DNA of 38,238 nt, taken from NCBI RefSeq assembly GCF_008828755.2, contig NZ_QBLM01000004.1, positions 1-38,238 of the forward strand, written 5' to 3'. A program made the translations under genes and the position numbers. Below the pieces are notes generated by a model. It saw only the letters and a program-made list of their open reading frames with translations, was not told the origin of the DNA and ran no database searches. Origin of the DNA: [Borrelia] turdi (lineage in GTDB: Bacteria > Spirochaetota > Spirochaetia > Borreliales > Borreliaceae). How positions within the stretch are numbered: the stretch's first letter is position 1; every line of letters begins with the position of its first letter. This document shows, piece after piece, positions 1 through 9,271 of the stretch.

Positions 1-127
1 TTAATAGAATTATTTAATAGAATTATTTAATAGAATTATTTAATAGAATTATTTAATAGAATTATTTAATAGAATTATTTAATAGAATTATTTAATAGAA
101 TTATTTAATAGAATTATTTAATAGAAT
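1..127. repeat. 13-bp tandem repeat at window end
   Basis: The unit TAATAGAATTATT is repeated without change from position 2: nine full copies and nine bases of a tenth, after which the pattern breaks at 128. The period is not a multiple of three and no reading frame runs through it. The array touches the first base of the window, so its true length and the left telomere lie outside what can be seen. Confidence 0.97.
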
Positions 128-132
128 AAAAT

Positions 133-158
133 ATATTATACATTATAATGTATAATAT
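133..158. repeat. 26-bp perfect palindrome
   Basis: Two 13-base arms (133-145 and 146-158) meet without a spacer. It sits just inside the terminal tandem repeat. It lacks the TAGTATA box seen at the right telomere, so there is no direct reason to call it a telomere relic. Confidence 0.8.
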
Positions 159-175
159 TATGTATTACAATATAA

Positions 176-444
176 TTGTGGTATAAAAAACGTCACTATA
201 GATGTCAAAATAGTAGATGTAACGAGAACCTTGATCATTTGAAGCGTTTCTAAATCAAAGCTTAGCTTTAGTTGGGAAATATTCTTTATTTACCAGGCTT
301 GATGGTAGAATCAGCACTAAATCTTGCTTCTAGATTATGTGTGGAAATTATTGCCAAATGTTCGCTTATGGCGTAGTGGTCGTGCTAAATATTATTGTTA
401 CTAGTAGTAAAATACACATATTGATCTTTATCATTAATACTCAT
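176..444 (-). pseudogene. Decayed unidentified gene
   Basis: Reading leftwards from an ATG at 442-444 gives a coding-like peptide that begins MSINDKDQYVYF and is broken by at least three stops and a frame change. A later segment in another frame includes RNASNDQGSRYIYYFD. The composition is that of a real protein, but the frame is destroyed. Family not recognised. Confidence 0.4.
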
Positions 445-509
445 TTTTATTTAGTTATTCTACCCAAATATTATTTATAATATATCTTAAGTTTAGAAAA
501 GTTTCTAAG

Positions 510-672
510 AAATTTGTGAAATTCGCATGTGAGTTTACAGAAGAAAATGACCTTATAGCTATACCTCTTAAGTGTTTTATGATTTATATCAATATAATAT
601 ATTTAATGAAGTTAATGGAGAAGATGTAGCTGTAAGTAGTAGGTATAAAAAATGTCATCGGGTTATTTATTA
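510..672 (+). pseudogene. Short coding-like gene fragment
   Basis: A plus-strand stretch reads KFACEFTEENDLIAIPLKCF and, after a one-base frame change near 570, continues YQYNIFNEVNGEDVAVSSRY. No start, no full-length frame and no recognised family. It abuts the end of the frameshifted membrane-protein gene on the other strand. Confidence 0.35.
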
Positions 673-1590
673 TTCATCAATGGGAAGTTTTAATTTCTCG
701 TTTGATAAATTTGGATACTTAGCAAATATTAGCTTAATAGTATCAGTAAATAGCCTCGGATTTAATGCAATTTCATAGGCTTCATCTTTATTAGTTTGTC
801 TATCTTTTATAGTAAGGGATGCAAGCATATAGCTATATTCACCCTTCTTATAAAGAAGTTTAAAAGAATTTGTTAAGTCATCATTAAAAACTCCAAAATT
901 ATATGAATTAATGTATCCAGACCCTTTTGAAACTTCTTTTAAGCTAAATTGTAGCAACACCAGTTCTATATCTCTCAAAATCAATATTTGATCCTCCAGA
1001 AATTAACTTTAGGCTTTTAACTTCATATTTTTCTTCAAACTTTTTAGTTGACTCAAATACTATTATTTTAGCTATCGGCACTTTACTCCCCAATATTTTA
1101 TAGTTATTATTATTAATATAATAAGTATAGTTATAGCTATAAACCATGATGAAGTTTTAAATCGAATGGGTGAAAAAATATAAGAATACTTAAGTTCTTT
1201 AAGATTTTTAATTGAATTATTATATTTGTCTTTTATAGCTCTTAAATTATCAGATTTTGCCCATGTAATATAACCCGCAAAAAGACCCCCATAAGCTTCT
1301 TCTTCTTTTATTTCGGTTAATATAGATTCTTTATTAATATAAGAAATATTGTTATTATTTTCTTTAATATCTTTTTTATTATTTTCTTTAATTGGCCCGA
1401 ATCTCGAAATTTCAGTTTCGATGTTTTTCAAAGACTTTGGCACTAAAAAACAAGAATAAAAAAATGATATAAAAAAAATATATTTAAAATACTTATGTAG
1501 GGCAAAGATCCAGTTATCCCCCCACTGTATTTTTGTATAGTCCAAAAACAATCGATTTAGTTTTATCAATGTAACTTTTGTATTATTCAA
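668..1590 (-). pseudogene. Frameshifted two-TM membrane protein gene
   Basis: Three overlapping minus-strand open frames (1072-1590, 944-1147, 670-984) join into one protein of about 300 residues if two frameshifts are corrected, one near 1085-1110 and one near 950-985. The first part has a hydrophobic segment (residues about 35-50, IFFISFFYSCFLV) and a second near its end (AITILIILIIITI). Between them is a polar, probably extracytoplasmic region of about 95 residues. The tail holds LYKKGEYSYMLASLTI. No stop codons are found apart from the two shifts, so decay is recent, or the shifts are sequencing errors. Family not recognised. Confidence 0.55.
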
Positions 1591-2013
1591 TTCGGACTTT
1601 TAGCATACCAGTATTTTCAATACTACCTTCTTATCCATACATACTAGGCATCAAAATTCTAAAATGGAGGAAATTTGTGGTTAACTTATTGGTTTTTACG
1701 TATTTTTTGACGCATAAGAGCCACGTTCTTAGCGATGTTGTATATTTAAAAAGCTTTGCCCCGTTGAGAACTAAATTTTTGTTGTCATTTTTATTTGAAA
1801 GACTAGGGGTTTAGGCAAGCTTAGAATCTATTTGTAGCTCAATAGTACTAAAAATATAAATCCTCCCCACAACATGTAATAATAAGTTATTTTTTGTTTA
1901 TTTTTTCATTTTTCATCTCCTTCTATTTATTCTTATCTCTAGTCAATATTTTTTATAAATCTTCTTTATCTGTCCTCAGTAATTTAAAACATTTTGAATC
2001 ATATTGATAGATA
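1591..2013. other. No supported gene
   Basis: A 78-codon open frame lies on the plus strand (1578-1814) and the opposite strand is also mostly open. Neither shows a ribosome binding site, signal or known motif, so I call no gene here. Confidence 0.5.
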
Positions 2014-2435
2014 TTAGCACTCTGGTATATGAATATATAGTTTTTGCGCTTTTTCTTTATAAAGTTCTTTGTACGGTATTAGATTTATCTCGTTTTTGAA
2101 GTTGATGTATTTTCCATTAATCACTCTGAATTGACCAAACATTTTGTCAACTAGATTAAATTCTTCATTATCTTTGAATTCAATAACCGATTTTTGAATA
2201 GGAGATAGTTTTTTGATTTGTTCTATATTTAGGTTAATTCCTTTGTAAGAGTTAAGGTTTCCTTAATTGTTGAAAGTGAAATATTTTTACTATCTTTGTC
2301 CTATGTTATTATTTAAGGCTCAACTTTCTTATTAACAAAGCATAGATTATTAATAACAGCAATCATCCTTTTTGCCTCTTTGTCTGTCTGTCTTCCTTCT
2401 AGCAAAAATCTTTGCTCTTTCAAATCCATTCTCAT
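2014..2435 (-). pseudogene. Decayed Borrelia hypothetical gene
   Basis: From an ATG at 2433-2435 the minus strand reads MRMDLKEQRFLLEGRQTDKE and on to a stop at 2313. In a second frame (2253 to 2014, 79 codons plus stop) it continues with NSYKGINLNIEQIKKL, then MFGQFRVINGKYINFKNE, ending in IHIPEC. Both halves look like ordinary Borrelia protein sequence, joined by a degraded stretch. Function unknown. Confidence 0.55.
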
Positions 2436-2520
2436 ATTATTCACTATGAATACTGGCAAATAACAACTATAATAATATCAACAGCATGGCCTCTGGGCCC
2501 CTTTGCTATTAGCATATTGA

Positions 2521-2536
2521 TTTGCTGCGCAGCAAA
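2521..2536. repeat. 16-bp palindrome TTTGCTGC/GCAGCAAA
   Basis: Perfect, spacerless palindrome with a GC-rich centre in otherwise AT-rich DNA, inside a fossil region. It could be an old operator or stem, or chance. Confidence 0.6.
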
Positions 2537-2559
2537 CACTAAAATCTTTAATAGCTTTC

Positions 2560-2830
2560 TTAAAATTCTATAGAAGATAAGCTATTTGATAAAGAAATAT
2601 ATAAATTAATAACAGGAAGAAGATTTTTAACCTTTTTAAAATGAGCTATATTTTCTTTTTTTCTTTTCATCAGCATCTATAGACCCTTTATGATCTTTTA
2701 CTTTTTCTATTTTGCTTTTTTAGTCTCAATAGCTTGATTTATAGCCCTCTTATATTCCTTTATTGCATTTTCTAAATCTTTTTTGTCATAGCTAGAAGTA
2801 GCTTATTTTTATATATAAAGCATTTCACTG
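2560..2830 (-). pseudogene. Relic of a helical Borrelia protein
   Basis: The minus strand reads SYDKKDLENAIKEYKRAI, then, after stops, HFKKVKNLLPVINLYISL. The same family is found as a relic on the plus strand near 9600-9970 (SYKDNTLENAIKKYIKAI, then IPVIKETIETACLSYADTF). Both are broken by stops and shifts. Function unknown. Confidence 0.5.
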
Positions 2831-2880
2831 TTTTAAGCGAAAAGATCTAATAAAGTGTTGATAATTTAAAAGAAGGAGAA

Positions 2881-2905
2881 ATAGTGCTATTTTATATAGC
2901 ACTAT
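2881..2905 (-). terminator. Hairpin downstream of the VlsE-like gene
   Basis: Arms ATAGTGCTAT (2881-2890) and ATAGCACTAT (2896-2905) enclose a 5-base loop. On the minus strand it is followed by a pyrimidine-rich tract. It lies about 210 bp beyond the stop of the VlsE-like gene and could end its transcript. It is not a classic T-run terminator. Confidence 0.4.
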
Positions 2906-3114
2906 AAATATAATTAATAATTAATTATGAAAAACATAGTTGATAATCCTAAATTATACACAAAAGTTGGTAATAATAAACCGCTCAAATCTTGATCCAA
3001 TAATAAGCCCAAATTACAATTTACTTACAAAACAAAAATTTACTTGTTCATAAGATGCTTTTCTGAAAATTTAATACTAGGAGAATTAGAGTTGACTGCC
3101 CCGTTCGCCGCCTC

Positions 3115-4224
3115 TTAGCTAGCTTTAATAGTCTTAGCTATTTTTGTTAAGCTTTCATTAATAGCTTTTAGTACCAATTTAGATAAAGCATCAACAGTTT
3201 TATTAGCAGCATTTTTAACAAGAGCTCTTATAGTATTACCATCACCACTTGGTTCTCGGCCCATTTTCACAGCAAATTTCCCGTTCTTAGCCATTCCCCT
3301 CAAAACAATAGCAGCAGCAATCTGAGTATCTTTTTCCATATTATCCCTGAATGCAGTAGCATCTGAATTGTCATTTCCCCCAATGGCAGCTTCAATTGGA
3401 TTTGTAGCTTCATCGGCATTCTTTCCCTCTGTCGCTCCACTACTTTCAACAGTCTCAGCAGCAGCAATAATAGCTCCTAATATCTGCTCCCCACTAACCG
3501 CACTAATAGCCTCAGCGGCCTTATTAATATCTTCTGGATTAGCTCCTCCTCCAATCTCAGATGGAATATCATAACTATAAAAAACTCGACCACCTGGATG
3601 ACCCTGCTTTCCAGAGAACATCTTGCCTGCTTCTTTGTTGTTACTTTCTTCGATGATTGGCTTTGTAGGGTTATCAGCTTCAGCTTTTAATTTATCAGCA
3701 ATACCAGCAGCCCCAACAATCTTCTTTATTCCTTTAGCAATTTCAACAACACTTTTTGCATCAGCTTTGGTTGATACATTGTCACTACTCTTAACCTCTA
3801 CGACTTCTCCCATAGTTTCAGCGGTAGTTTCGGCTACAGTTTCAACAATGGTATTGGCAGCATCTATCATTTTATCTATCATATCGTTAATTTTATTTAT
3901 TTCATCATCAACAGGGTTTACTGTGTTACTATCTTCTTTAGCAGTATCAGTATTCTTTCCTTCTATTGTCTTACCACCTTTTTCACTAATAAATTTAGCA
4001 AATTTATCTTTGGCCTTATTTAATGTTTTGGCCATGCTATTAAAATAATCTTTTACCTCAGATTTTTTTGGGGTTGGTTTAAGGCTTAGAAAGCCATCAA
4101 TCAGTCTATCAAAGGAAATGAATTTTTGGGTTTGGATTGGATTAATAGCTTTTCTAGTATCGCTTTTACAATTGATAAAAACAAGAAAAGTTATTGTAAA
4201 AATTGCACTTGATATTTTTTTCAT
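3115..4224 (-). CDS. VlsE-like surface lipoprotein
   Basis: A 369-residue homologue of VlsE, the antigenically variable surface lipoprotein of Lyme borreliae. The signal peptide opens MKKISSAI and ends in a lipobox with Cys19 (VFINC), where lipidation would occur. The central domain keeps VlsE invariant segments: KAAEAISAVSGEQIL (235-249) and the IR6/C6 epitope region at 296-320, with QIAAAIVLRGMAKNGKFAVK. Residues 203-227 form a Gly/Pro/Tyr-rich stretch unlike the usual Ala/Gly-rich variable region. Ribosome binding site AAGGAG (4231-4236) is six bases from the ATG. The gene is intact and has a good promoter, but no tandem silent cassettes are present in the window. This suggests a non-recombining paralogue such as the lp38 vlsE-like locus (which I recall as broken in B31) rather than the main expression locus. 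Confidence 0.93.
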   Translation of the reverse strand: MKKISSAIFTITFLVFINCKSDTRKAINPIQTQKFISFDRLIDGFLSLKPTPKKSEVKDYFNSMAKTLNKAKDKFAKFISEKGGKTIEGKNTDTAKEDSNTVNPVDDEINKINDMIDKMIDAANTIVETVAETTAETMGEVVEVKSSDNVSTKADAKSVVEIAKGIKKIVGAAGIADKLKAEADNPTKPIIEESNNKEAGKMFSGKQGHPGGRVFYSYDIPSEIGGGANPEDINKAAEAISAVSGEQILGAIIAAAETVESSGATEGKNADEATNPIEAAIGGNDNSDATAFRDNMEKDTQIAAAIVLRGMAKNGKFAVKMGREPSGDGNTIRALVKNAANKTVDALSKLVLKAINESLTKIAKTIKAS

Positions 4225-4257
4225 ATTAGTCTCCTTAATAAAAAGTATAAGAATATT

Positions 4258-4286
4258 ATCTTAACTTAAAATTAGTACTTTAGCAA
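4258..4286 (-). promoter_or_regulatory. Sigma70-type promoter of VlsE-like gene
   Basis: On the minus strand TTGCTA (4281-4286) and TAAGAT (4258-4263) are separated by 17 bases, about 35 bases upstream of the ATG. Spacing is ideal and both boxes match the consensus at four of six or better. Confidence 0.55.
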
Positions 4287-4303
4287 GTTTATTGGCTATG
4301 TAA

Positions 4304-4840
4304 AATACATACATAATAAATTTAATATATAAGTATTCTTATCTAGAAGAAGATTATGAGTATAATGATGAATATGATGAAGAAATATTAAGCAATCGAT
4401 ATGAATCTTATCTAGAAGGCGTTAAATATAATGTAGATTCAGCAATTAAAACAATTGTTAAGATATATAATAATTATGCATTGCTTTCAATAAAGCAAGC
4501 CCAAATATATTCTACACGACTTGACTACCTTACTAAAGACAAGGCTAAAGAAGAGGCTAAAAAGTTTACAAAAGTAAAGCTTGAAAAAGATCTTAATGCC
4601 CTATTGGCTTATATTCAAGTGAGTGCAAAGGCCGCAACAAATTTTGTATACGCAAGAGAAGTATATGCAGGAAAGATATTAAATAGCATTGAAACAGGAA
4701 TAAAAAATTTAATTTCAAAGGTCAAAGAAAAATCTAATTCATACGAAGCATATAAAGCAATAATAAGTTCAATCTTATCAATAAAAGATTCTCTTAAAAG
4801 AGTGCAAAGTGTCATTGATAATAATGGTGTTTGGTACTAA
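4304..4840 (+). pseudogene. 5'-truncated helical protein gene
   Basis: One frame is open from just after a TAA at 4301 to the stop at 4840, about 178 codons, but contains no ATG before a TTG at 4481. The N-terminal part is acidic and Tyr-rich (EEDYEYNDEYDEEIL); the rest is a lysine/alanine-rich helical protein ending RVQSVIDNNGVWY. Codons 5' of the TTG are as protein-like as those after it, so the gene has lost its start and signal peptide rather than beginning at the TTG. It is divergent from the VlsE-like gene, whose promoter occupies the DNA where its 5' end should be. Family not recognised; possibly a surface protein fragment. Confidence 0.55.
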
Positions 4841-4940
4841 TACTTAATATTATTTGAATTTGAAATAGGTTGCAAAAGTATGTAGCTTGTTTCAAATTAA
4901 ATAAAGAAAGCCCTAGTTTAATATTGTTTAAAACATTGTT

Positions 4941-5099
4941 ACTGGTACTACTAAAATACCAGAAACACTTAAAAAGTTGCTAAGCAAAAATTTAAAAAGC
5001 TTGGGGGATTTGAAGTCAAAATTAGAAAAATTTTCTATAGCTAAGACCAATTTTGAAAACATTTACAAAGCCTTGAGTAAAAAGTGCTTAGATTGCTAG
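4941..5099 (+). pseudogene. Short coding-like relic
   Basis: A 52-codon frame without a start reads TGTTKIPETLKKLLSKNLKS, then KLEKFSIAKTNFENIYKALS, ending in TAG. It looks like the remnant of a helical lipoprotein. Function unknown. Confidence 0.4.
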
Positions 5100-5433
5100 T
5101 AAAAATTTCAAATCTATTTCAAACTTTCTTGATTATGCAAATTTTCAATCCAATGGCCTAAAAAACTTAGAAGAAACACATAAAACATATTAAAGAAACC
5201 TCTTTGGTGCCGTTAAAAATTAGCATAAACTTTCTTAGTTGCAATGGAGAACATGTTTTTATCTATCTTGTATCCACTTTGCGACTGACAACCCTACATA
5301 TTTATTCCAACACTAGTTTATATCAATAGCAAATATTAGAAGTATACTAAAGAAATATAATTTATTACTTTTCAACTTTTTTGGAAAGCGCTACAACTTT
5401 TGTTAAAGTAAGAAGAAATTTTACTTGTCATGG

Positions 5434-5577
5434 TCACAATTTTTTTAAAAGTTTAATTATTGGATTGAGCGCGGTTTTGAAGCTCTCTACAAACTTATCA
5501 AAGGCCGCAATACAAGTATTATGTTGATTTTTTATAATTGAAATTTGATTGATGAAATCAATGTTGTTAAGGGTCTA
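5434..5577 (-). pseudogene. Short coding-like relic
   Basis: The minus strand reads TLNNIDFINQISIIKNQ, then IAAFDKFVESFKTALNPIIK and a TGA. More broken coding-like sequence continues upstream to about 5830. No full gene remains. Confidence 0.35.
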
Positions 5578-5870
5578 AAATTCCTTAAATAAAGGATTGT
5601 TTTATTCTTTAAAATACAATCAATCACTATTGATTTTAAAACTTTTTAAATACTAAGGAGAAGCTTTTACCCTGTTTTGCACTTTTTTGATATTAAGATT
5701 GTTCGTGTTTTTTCTCCTAGTAGCAGTTTAATACCTTAAAAAGAGCCTTATTTGAGGCTGCAAATTCTATTTCGCCCCCCAACAACCCTACAACTTGCTG
5801 CTTCCAATAATGCTCTTCTTTTGCATATTTTATATGTTTTATTATAAAACTTTAATGAAATTAAAAATAA

Positions 5871-6311
5871 TTGGGTTTTAAATTTGAATTTATTAGATGT
5901 GGGTTTAAGTTTTTTAGTATATTTATCAACTATAAATATACTTGGATATTATTTTTTAATATATTCAAATTAATGAGAAATGGTGTAGTTGAATTTGTAA
6001 ATTCATTATATTGTGACATTATATGTATAGTTTTTTTATTTGAAATTATTTTTAGTTTAGGAATTTTTTTACCCTTTTAAAAGCAATATATTTATTGTAA
6101 TTATATGGTTATGTTTATAGGGGCATTAATATATTCTTTTTTATGTCTAAATAGTAGAATTTTTATTTTAAATGGCATATTATATATGCTTGTATTTTTT
6201 TATTTGGCTTTAAATTTTATTTATATAGATAATATATTCCCATCTTTAATATCTTTTATATTTATATCTTGTTGGAATCTTGTTTATAAAAGAACAACCA
6301 AAGAAATATAA
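5871..6311 (+). pseudogene. Membrane protein gene split by one TAA
   Basis: A single reading frame runs from a TTG at 5871 to TAA at 6309-6311 and is interrupted once, by TAA at 6078-6080. A later ATG at 6105 lies in the same frame. The product would be about 147 residues, almost entirely hydrophobic with four or more possible membrane spans (for example IICIVFLFEIIFSLGIFL and GILYMLVFFYLALNFIYI) and a basic tail (YKRTTKEI). No family is recognised, and a low-complexity AT-rich origin cannot be ruled out. Confidence 0.35.
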
Positions 6312-6570
6312 AATTAATTTCTTATTATTGTATTTATTCTAGAATTTATTTTATTCCCAATTGAGTTTTGAGCTCATTAGGAATAGAATTTTAGAGATAA
6401 TTTTTTTTGCAGTTCATTGGTATTTTTGTCCATTTTTAGATATGGATGTAAGGTTGTTAAAGTTATTTATTTGATAGTTTAGAAGATTGTTTTGATTAAG
6501 TCTTGGATGCTTAAATGATTTATATAATCAAATTATTGAGCATAAATATATTTTGATTATAATAAAGTTT

Positions 6571-6720
6571 TTAATAAAAAAAACTGAAAATGGAGATTAA
6601 AAACAACTGAAAATTACTAACTTTTTGAGTGTAAAGTCTAAAGAAGCGTTACATGAAATCAAATACAACGCTAATTCAAAAAGCCCCTTTTTAGTTAATG
6701 CATCCTACTATTATTTATAA
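6571..6720 (+). pseudogene. Short coding-like relic
   Basis: A 49-codon frame with one internal TAA reads LIKKTENGD, then KQLKITNFLSVKSKEALHEI and stops at 6720. No start and no recognised family. Confidence 0.25.
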
Positions 6721-6844
6721 AACCAAATATATTTTTTACCATATAATTAATTTTGTTTGTATTAATTCTAAGAAATTACATAATGTTTATATGTTTTTGT
6801 GCAACCCCCTTTAAAGGGAGATCTGCTAAACATAAAAATTTTTA

Positions 6845-6872
6845 TAGAATAAATCCAAATGAATTTATTCTA
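6845..6872. repeat. Stem-loop, 10-bp arms
   Basis: TAGAATAAAT (6845-6854) and ATTTATTCTA (6863-6872) flank an 8-base loop in a gene-free stretch (6312-7300) that otherwise shows only the 6571-6720 relic. Confidence 0.5.
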
Positions 6873-7122
6873 ATTAGTGAACATCTTATCAATTCTTCTA
6901 GCATCAATCACTAATTATTTATACGAATTCTAAAAAAAAAAGTTAAAGTTTTGGATTTTTTGGTTAAATTTTAAGTTATTTAGGTTCTTCTTTAAAGAAG
7001 GGCAAAGTATCTATACTAATTAAAAATTATATATATTATTATCTTTTAGTATATATTAAAAATACCTCATCTCTTCTCTTATTATATAAGAAGTTAAATC
7101 GATTCGTGATTGGAATAGAAGT

Positions 7123-7162
7123 GGGATGTTTTATTTTTTATTCATTATAAACCAAACATCCC
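7123..7162. repeat. Stem-loop upstream of TnpB relic
   Basis: GGGATGTTT (7123-7131) and AAACATCCC (7154-7162) can pair around a 22-base loop. It lies about 145 bp before the transposase relic and might be part of the old element or an old terminator. Confidence 0.4.
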
Positions 7163-7304
7163 GCCCACGCGTTACTTTAGATAAAAGTTACTTAGTTTTT
7201 GTATCATTAGTAATGATTACTACTTATCACACAGTAATTTGAAATTTATTTAAATTATTTTTCAAATCAAAATTATAATTAAGATTCAAGTATAATATTA
7301 TTTT

Positions 7305-7490
7305 AAGTGCGGGCTATGCAACAATTGTGGTATTAAAAATACAACTCTAAATTAAGTGATACTAGGTGGACATTTTCGGTAGTTGTAATATTTTGCATGA
7401 TAGAGATATAAATGCAGCTCAAAATCTTAAAGCTTATTATTTCAAGGAAATAAAAACTAAGGCAGACTGCGCTGGAAGCATTCTTTTTTA
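7305..7490 (+). mobile_element. IS200/IS605-type TnpB C-terminal relic
   Basis: The plus strand retains the end of a TnpB protein. A zinc-ribbon half CNNCG is encoded at 7317-7331. After a frame change the nuclease motif HDRDINAAQNLKAYY follows from 7396, then KEIKTKADCAGS, a typical TnpB C-terminus. The intervening DNA carries stops and a shift, so it is dead. No TnpA or other parts of the element are visible. The minus-strand frame 7333-7554 is its shadow. Confidence 0.8.
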
Positions 7491-8160
7491 TAATTTTTGT
7501 TACATCACCTAAAAGGGAGATATTAGGAATGTCAGCCCAATACCCTAAAAACAAGACTCGTTTATCATGTTTGTGTTTTTTGGGTTGGGATTTGATAATG
7601 TTTGTCTTTGAACCCGCTTAATAAAAAGTATCTATCTAATTTATACAAAGAGGATCCATACCATTCTGATTTATGATAATTGCCTTACAAACTAATACCA
7701 TACTAAATCATTAATACCTTTTCCAAACATTCCTTTTTGCATACCTTTAAATAACAATTACATAATTGTGCTAATTAACTTTTTACTAAAACTATTTCTT
7801 CTACAATGATATCAAAATATCAGTATATGTTTGTTAATAATTTTGTTATTTCTTTTAGAAAAATCATAATAACTTCAATAAAAGTTCCAATTTAAGTTAT
7901 AAAATCCAGCATAAATATCTTATTTAGCTTTTCTTACAAATTCATAGTATTTTAAAAAAAAAATTAAATTAAACAGTATGGATCTTTGTATAGCTAAGTT
8001 GATATTACTTATAGGGAGGCTAAACAACTAACTATTGTTAACAAGCACTCTAGACAAAAAAATAATACTTTAAACCAATGAAAAAATTGGCAACAATATA
8101 CACAGGTTAAATACTACAAAACTCTTTATCTACTAAAAACCCCGATTAATCCAAATAAAA
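7491..8160. other. No supported gene
   Basis: AT-rich DNA after the TnpB relic. I see no frame with a ribosome binding site, no clear repeat and no recognisable fossil. Confidence 0.5.
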
Positions 8161-8189
8161 AAATTAATATTCTGCGCTTAATATTTTTA

Positions 8190-8220
8190 AAAAGAGAAGT
8201 TAATTCTTCTCTTTTTTTTA
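8190..8220 (+). terminator. Rho-independent-type terminator
   Basis: AAAAAGAGAAG (8190-8200) and CTTCTCTTTTT (8207-8217) form an 11-bp stem with a 6-base loop, followed by T residues to 8220. Its gene on the plus strand is no longer recognisable; the next plus-strand feature is the Pfam54 fossil at 8382. Confidence 0.65.
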
Positions 8221-8381
8221 TTCATATAAGCTAACCAAGCCCAAACCAAAACCACGAAGTAGAAATTAAATTTTTAATATCAAATAAGTTTTATTATTAG
8301 TTGAAAACAATATCAAATTGTTGTATTATTTTTTTATATTAAAATTAATAAATACTAAATTTATTATAAAAGGAGAACATT

Positions 8382-9130
8382 TTGAAAAAAATAAATTAAA
8401 TATCATCAAGCTTAACATTATTGCATCAATATTAACATCAATTTGTATATAATGTGCACCTCTTGACGAGGTTAATCCAAACAAGCTAAAGAGCCATACC
8501 AATCCTAGAAAGCTAAAAAAACAAAAAGCCGTACCAATTCAAAAAATCTAGCAGAAAATAATCAAAATCTTAAAAATGAATCTCAAAATCCAAAATATTC
8601 AAATCAAAACCCTCAATAAAAAATCTTACCCCCAAAATTAGCAAAAATTGATAAAGATCTGAAAGATTTAAAAAAACAAGAAGATATACAAATAGCTAAT
8701 ATTGATGCAGAATATAATTTTCTAGAAACTTTTAAACTTCAAAGAGGTGAAATTTTTATGCACATTGTAAAAATGATATTAAAAAGAATAATTTACCCAT
8801 CCTTAAATTACGAAAAAGAAAAAATATTGCTATTAAAAGAAATTCTTGAAAAACTTGATAACAATTATCAAAACCTAAGAATAGCTTATACGTTTCTTGA
8901 AACATCTAGGGATATTTAACTTTATATAGAAAAAATACCATTCAATAAAAATAGAAGATTTAAGCAAAAAACCCAAAGAGCTGCACAAGATATGGAACGT
9001 AGTTTAAAGAGAAAATAAAATTTCGCAAAAACCTTAAACGCAACCATTGCAGCTTATAGCAAAGATTCCAACAACCTTAAAACCAATCTAAAAAATCTAG
9101 CAACTCACATAAAAGATAAATACTACCATA
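8382..9130 (+). pseudogene. Pfam54 (P35/CspA-type) lipoprotein pseudogene
   Basis: A ribosome binding site (AAAGGAGA, 8369-8376) precedes a TTG at 8382. The corrected reading begins with a lipoprotein leader (NIIKLNIIASILTSICI followed by CAP), which resembles the leaders of the Borrelia Pfam54 surface-lipoprotein family that includes CspA/BBA68 and the P35-like proteins. The body keeps the family core: FLETFKLQRGEIF, IIYPSLNYEKEKILLLKEIL, LRIAYTFLETSRDI and the tail AKTLNATIAAYSKDSNNLKT. Several stops and frameshifts break it, the first six codons in. Members of this family bind complement factor H or act in tick/mammal transmission; this copy cannot make a full protein. Confidence 0.75.
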
Positions 9131-9271
9131 TTACTCTTTATATACCAAATAAATTCTACGATTTTTAAAAGTGCGGCAAATAAATTTAAAATTATTATCT
9201 CTACTCTGTATTTGCTTTATAATAAAAATAATATTTGAATAATGAATAATTAATAACAGAAGGGAATATTA

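Noticed and set aside
1..127. CRISPR-like array
   Set aside because: The repeats are 13 bp head-to-tail with no spacers and no cas genes anywhere in the window.
1578..1814. 78-codon plus-strand frame
   Set aside because: Overlaps the 5' end of the frameshifted minus-strand gene, has no ribosome binding site and no motif.
3368..4048. Plus-strand open frames of 68 and 141 codons across the VlsE-like gene
   Set aside because: Antisense shadows of an Ala/Ser-rich coding sequence; no ribosome binding site and no protein-like features other than mirror composition.
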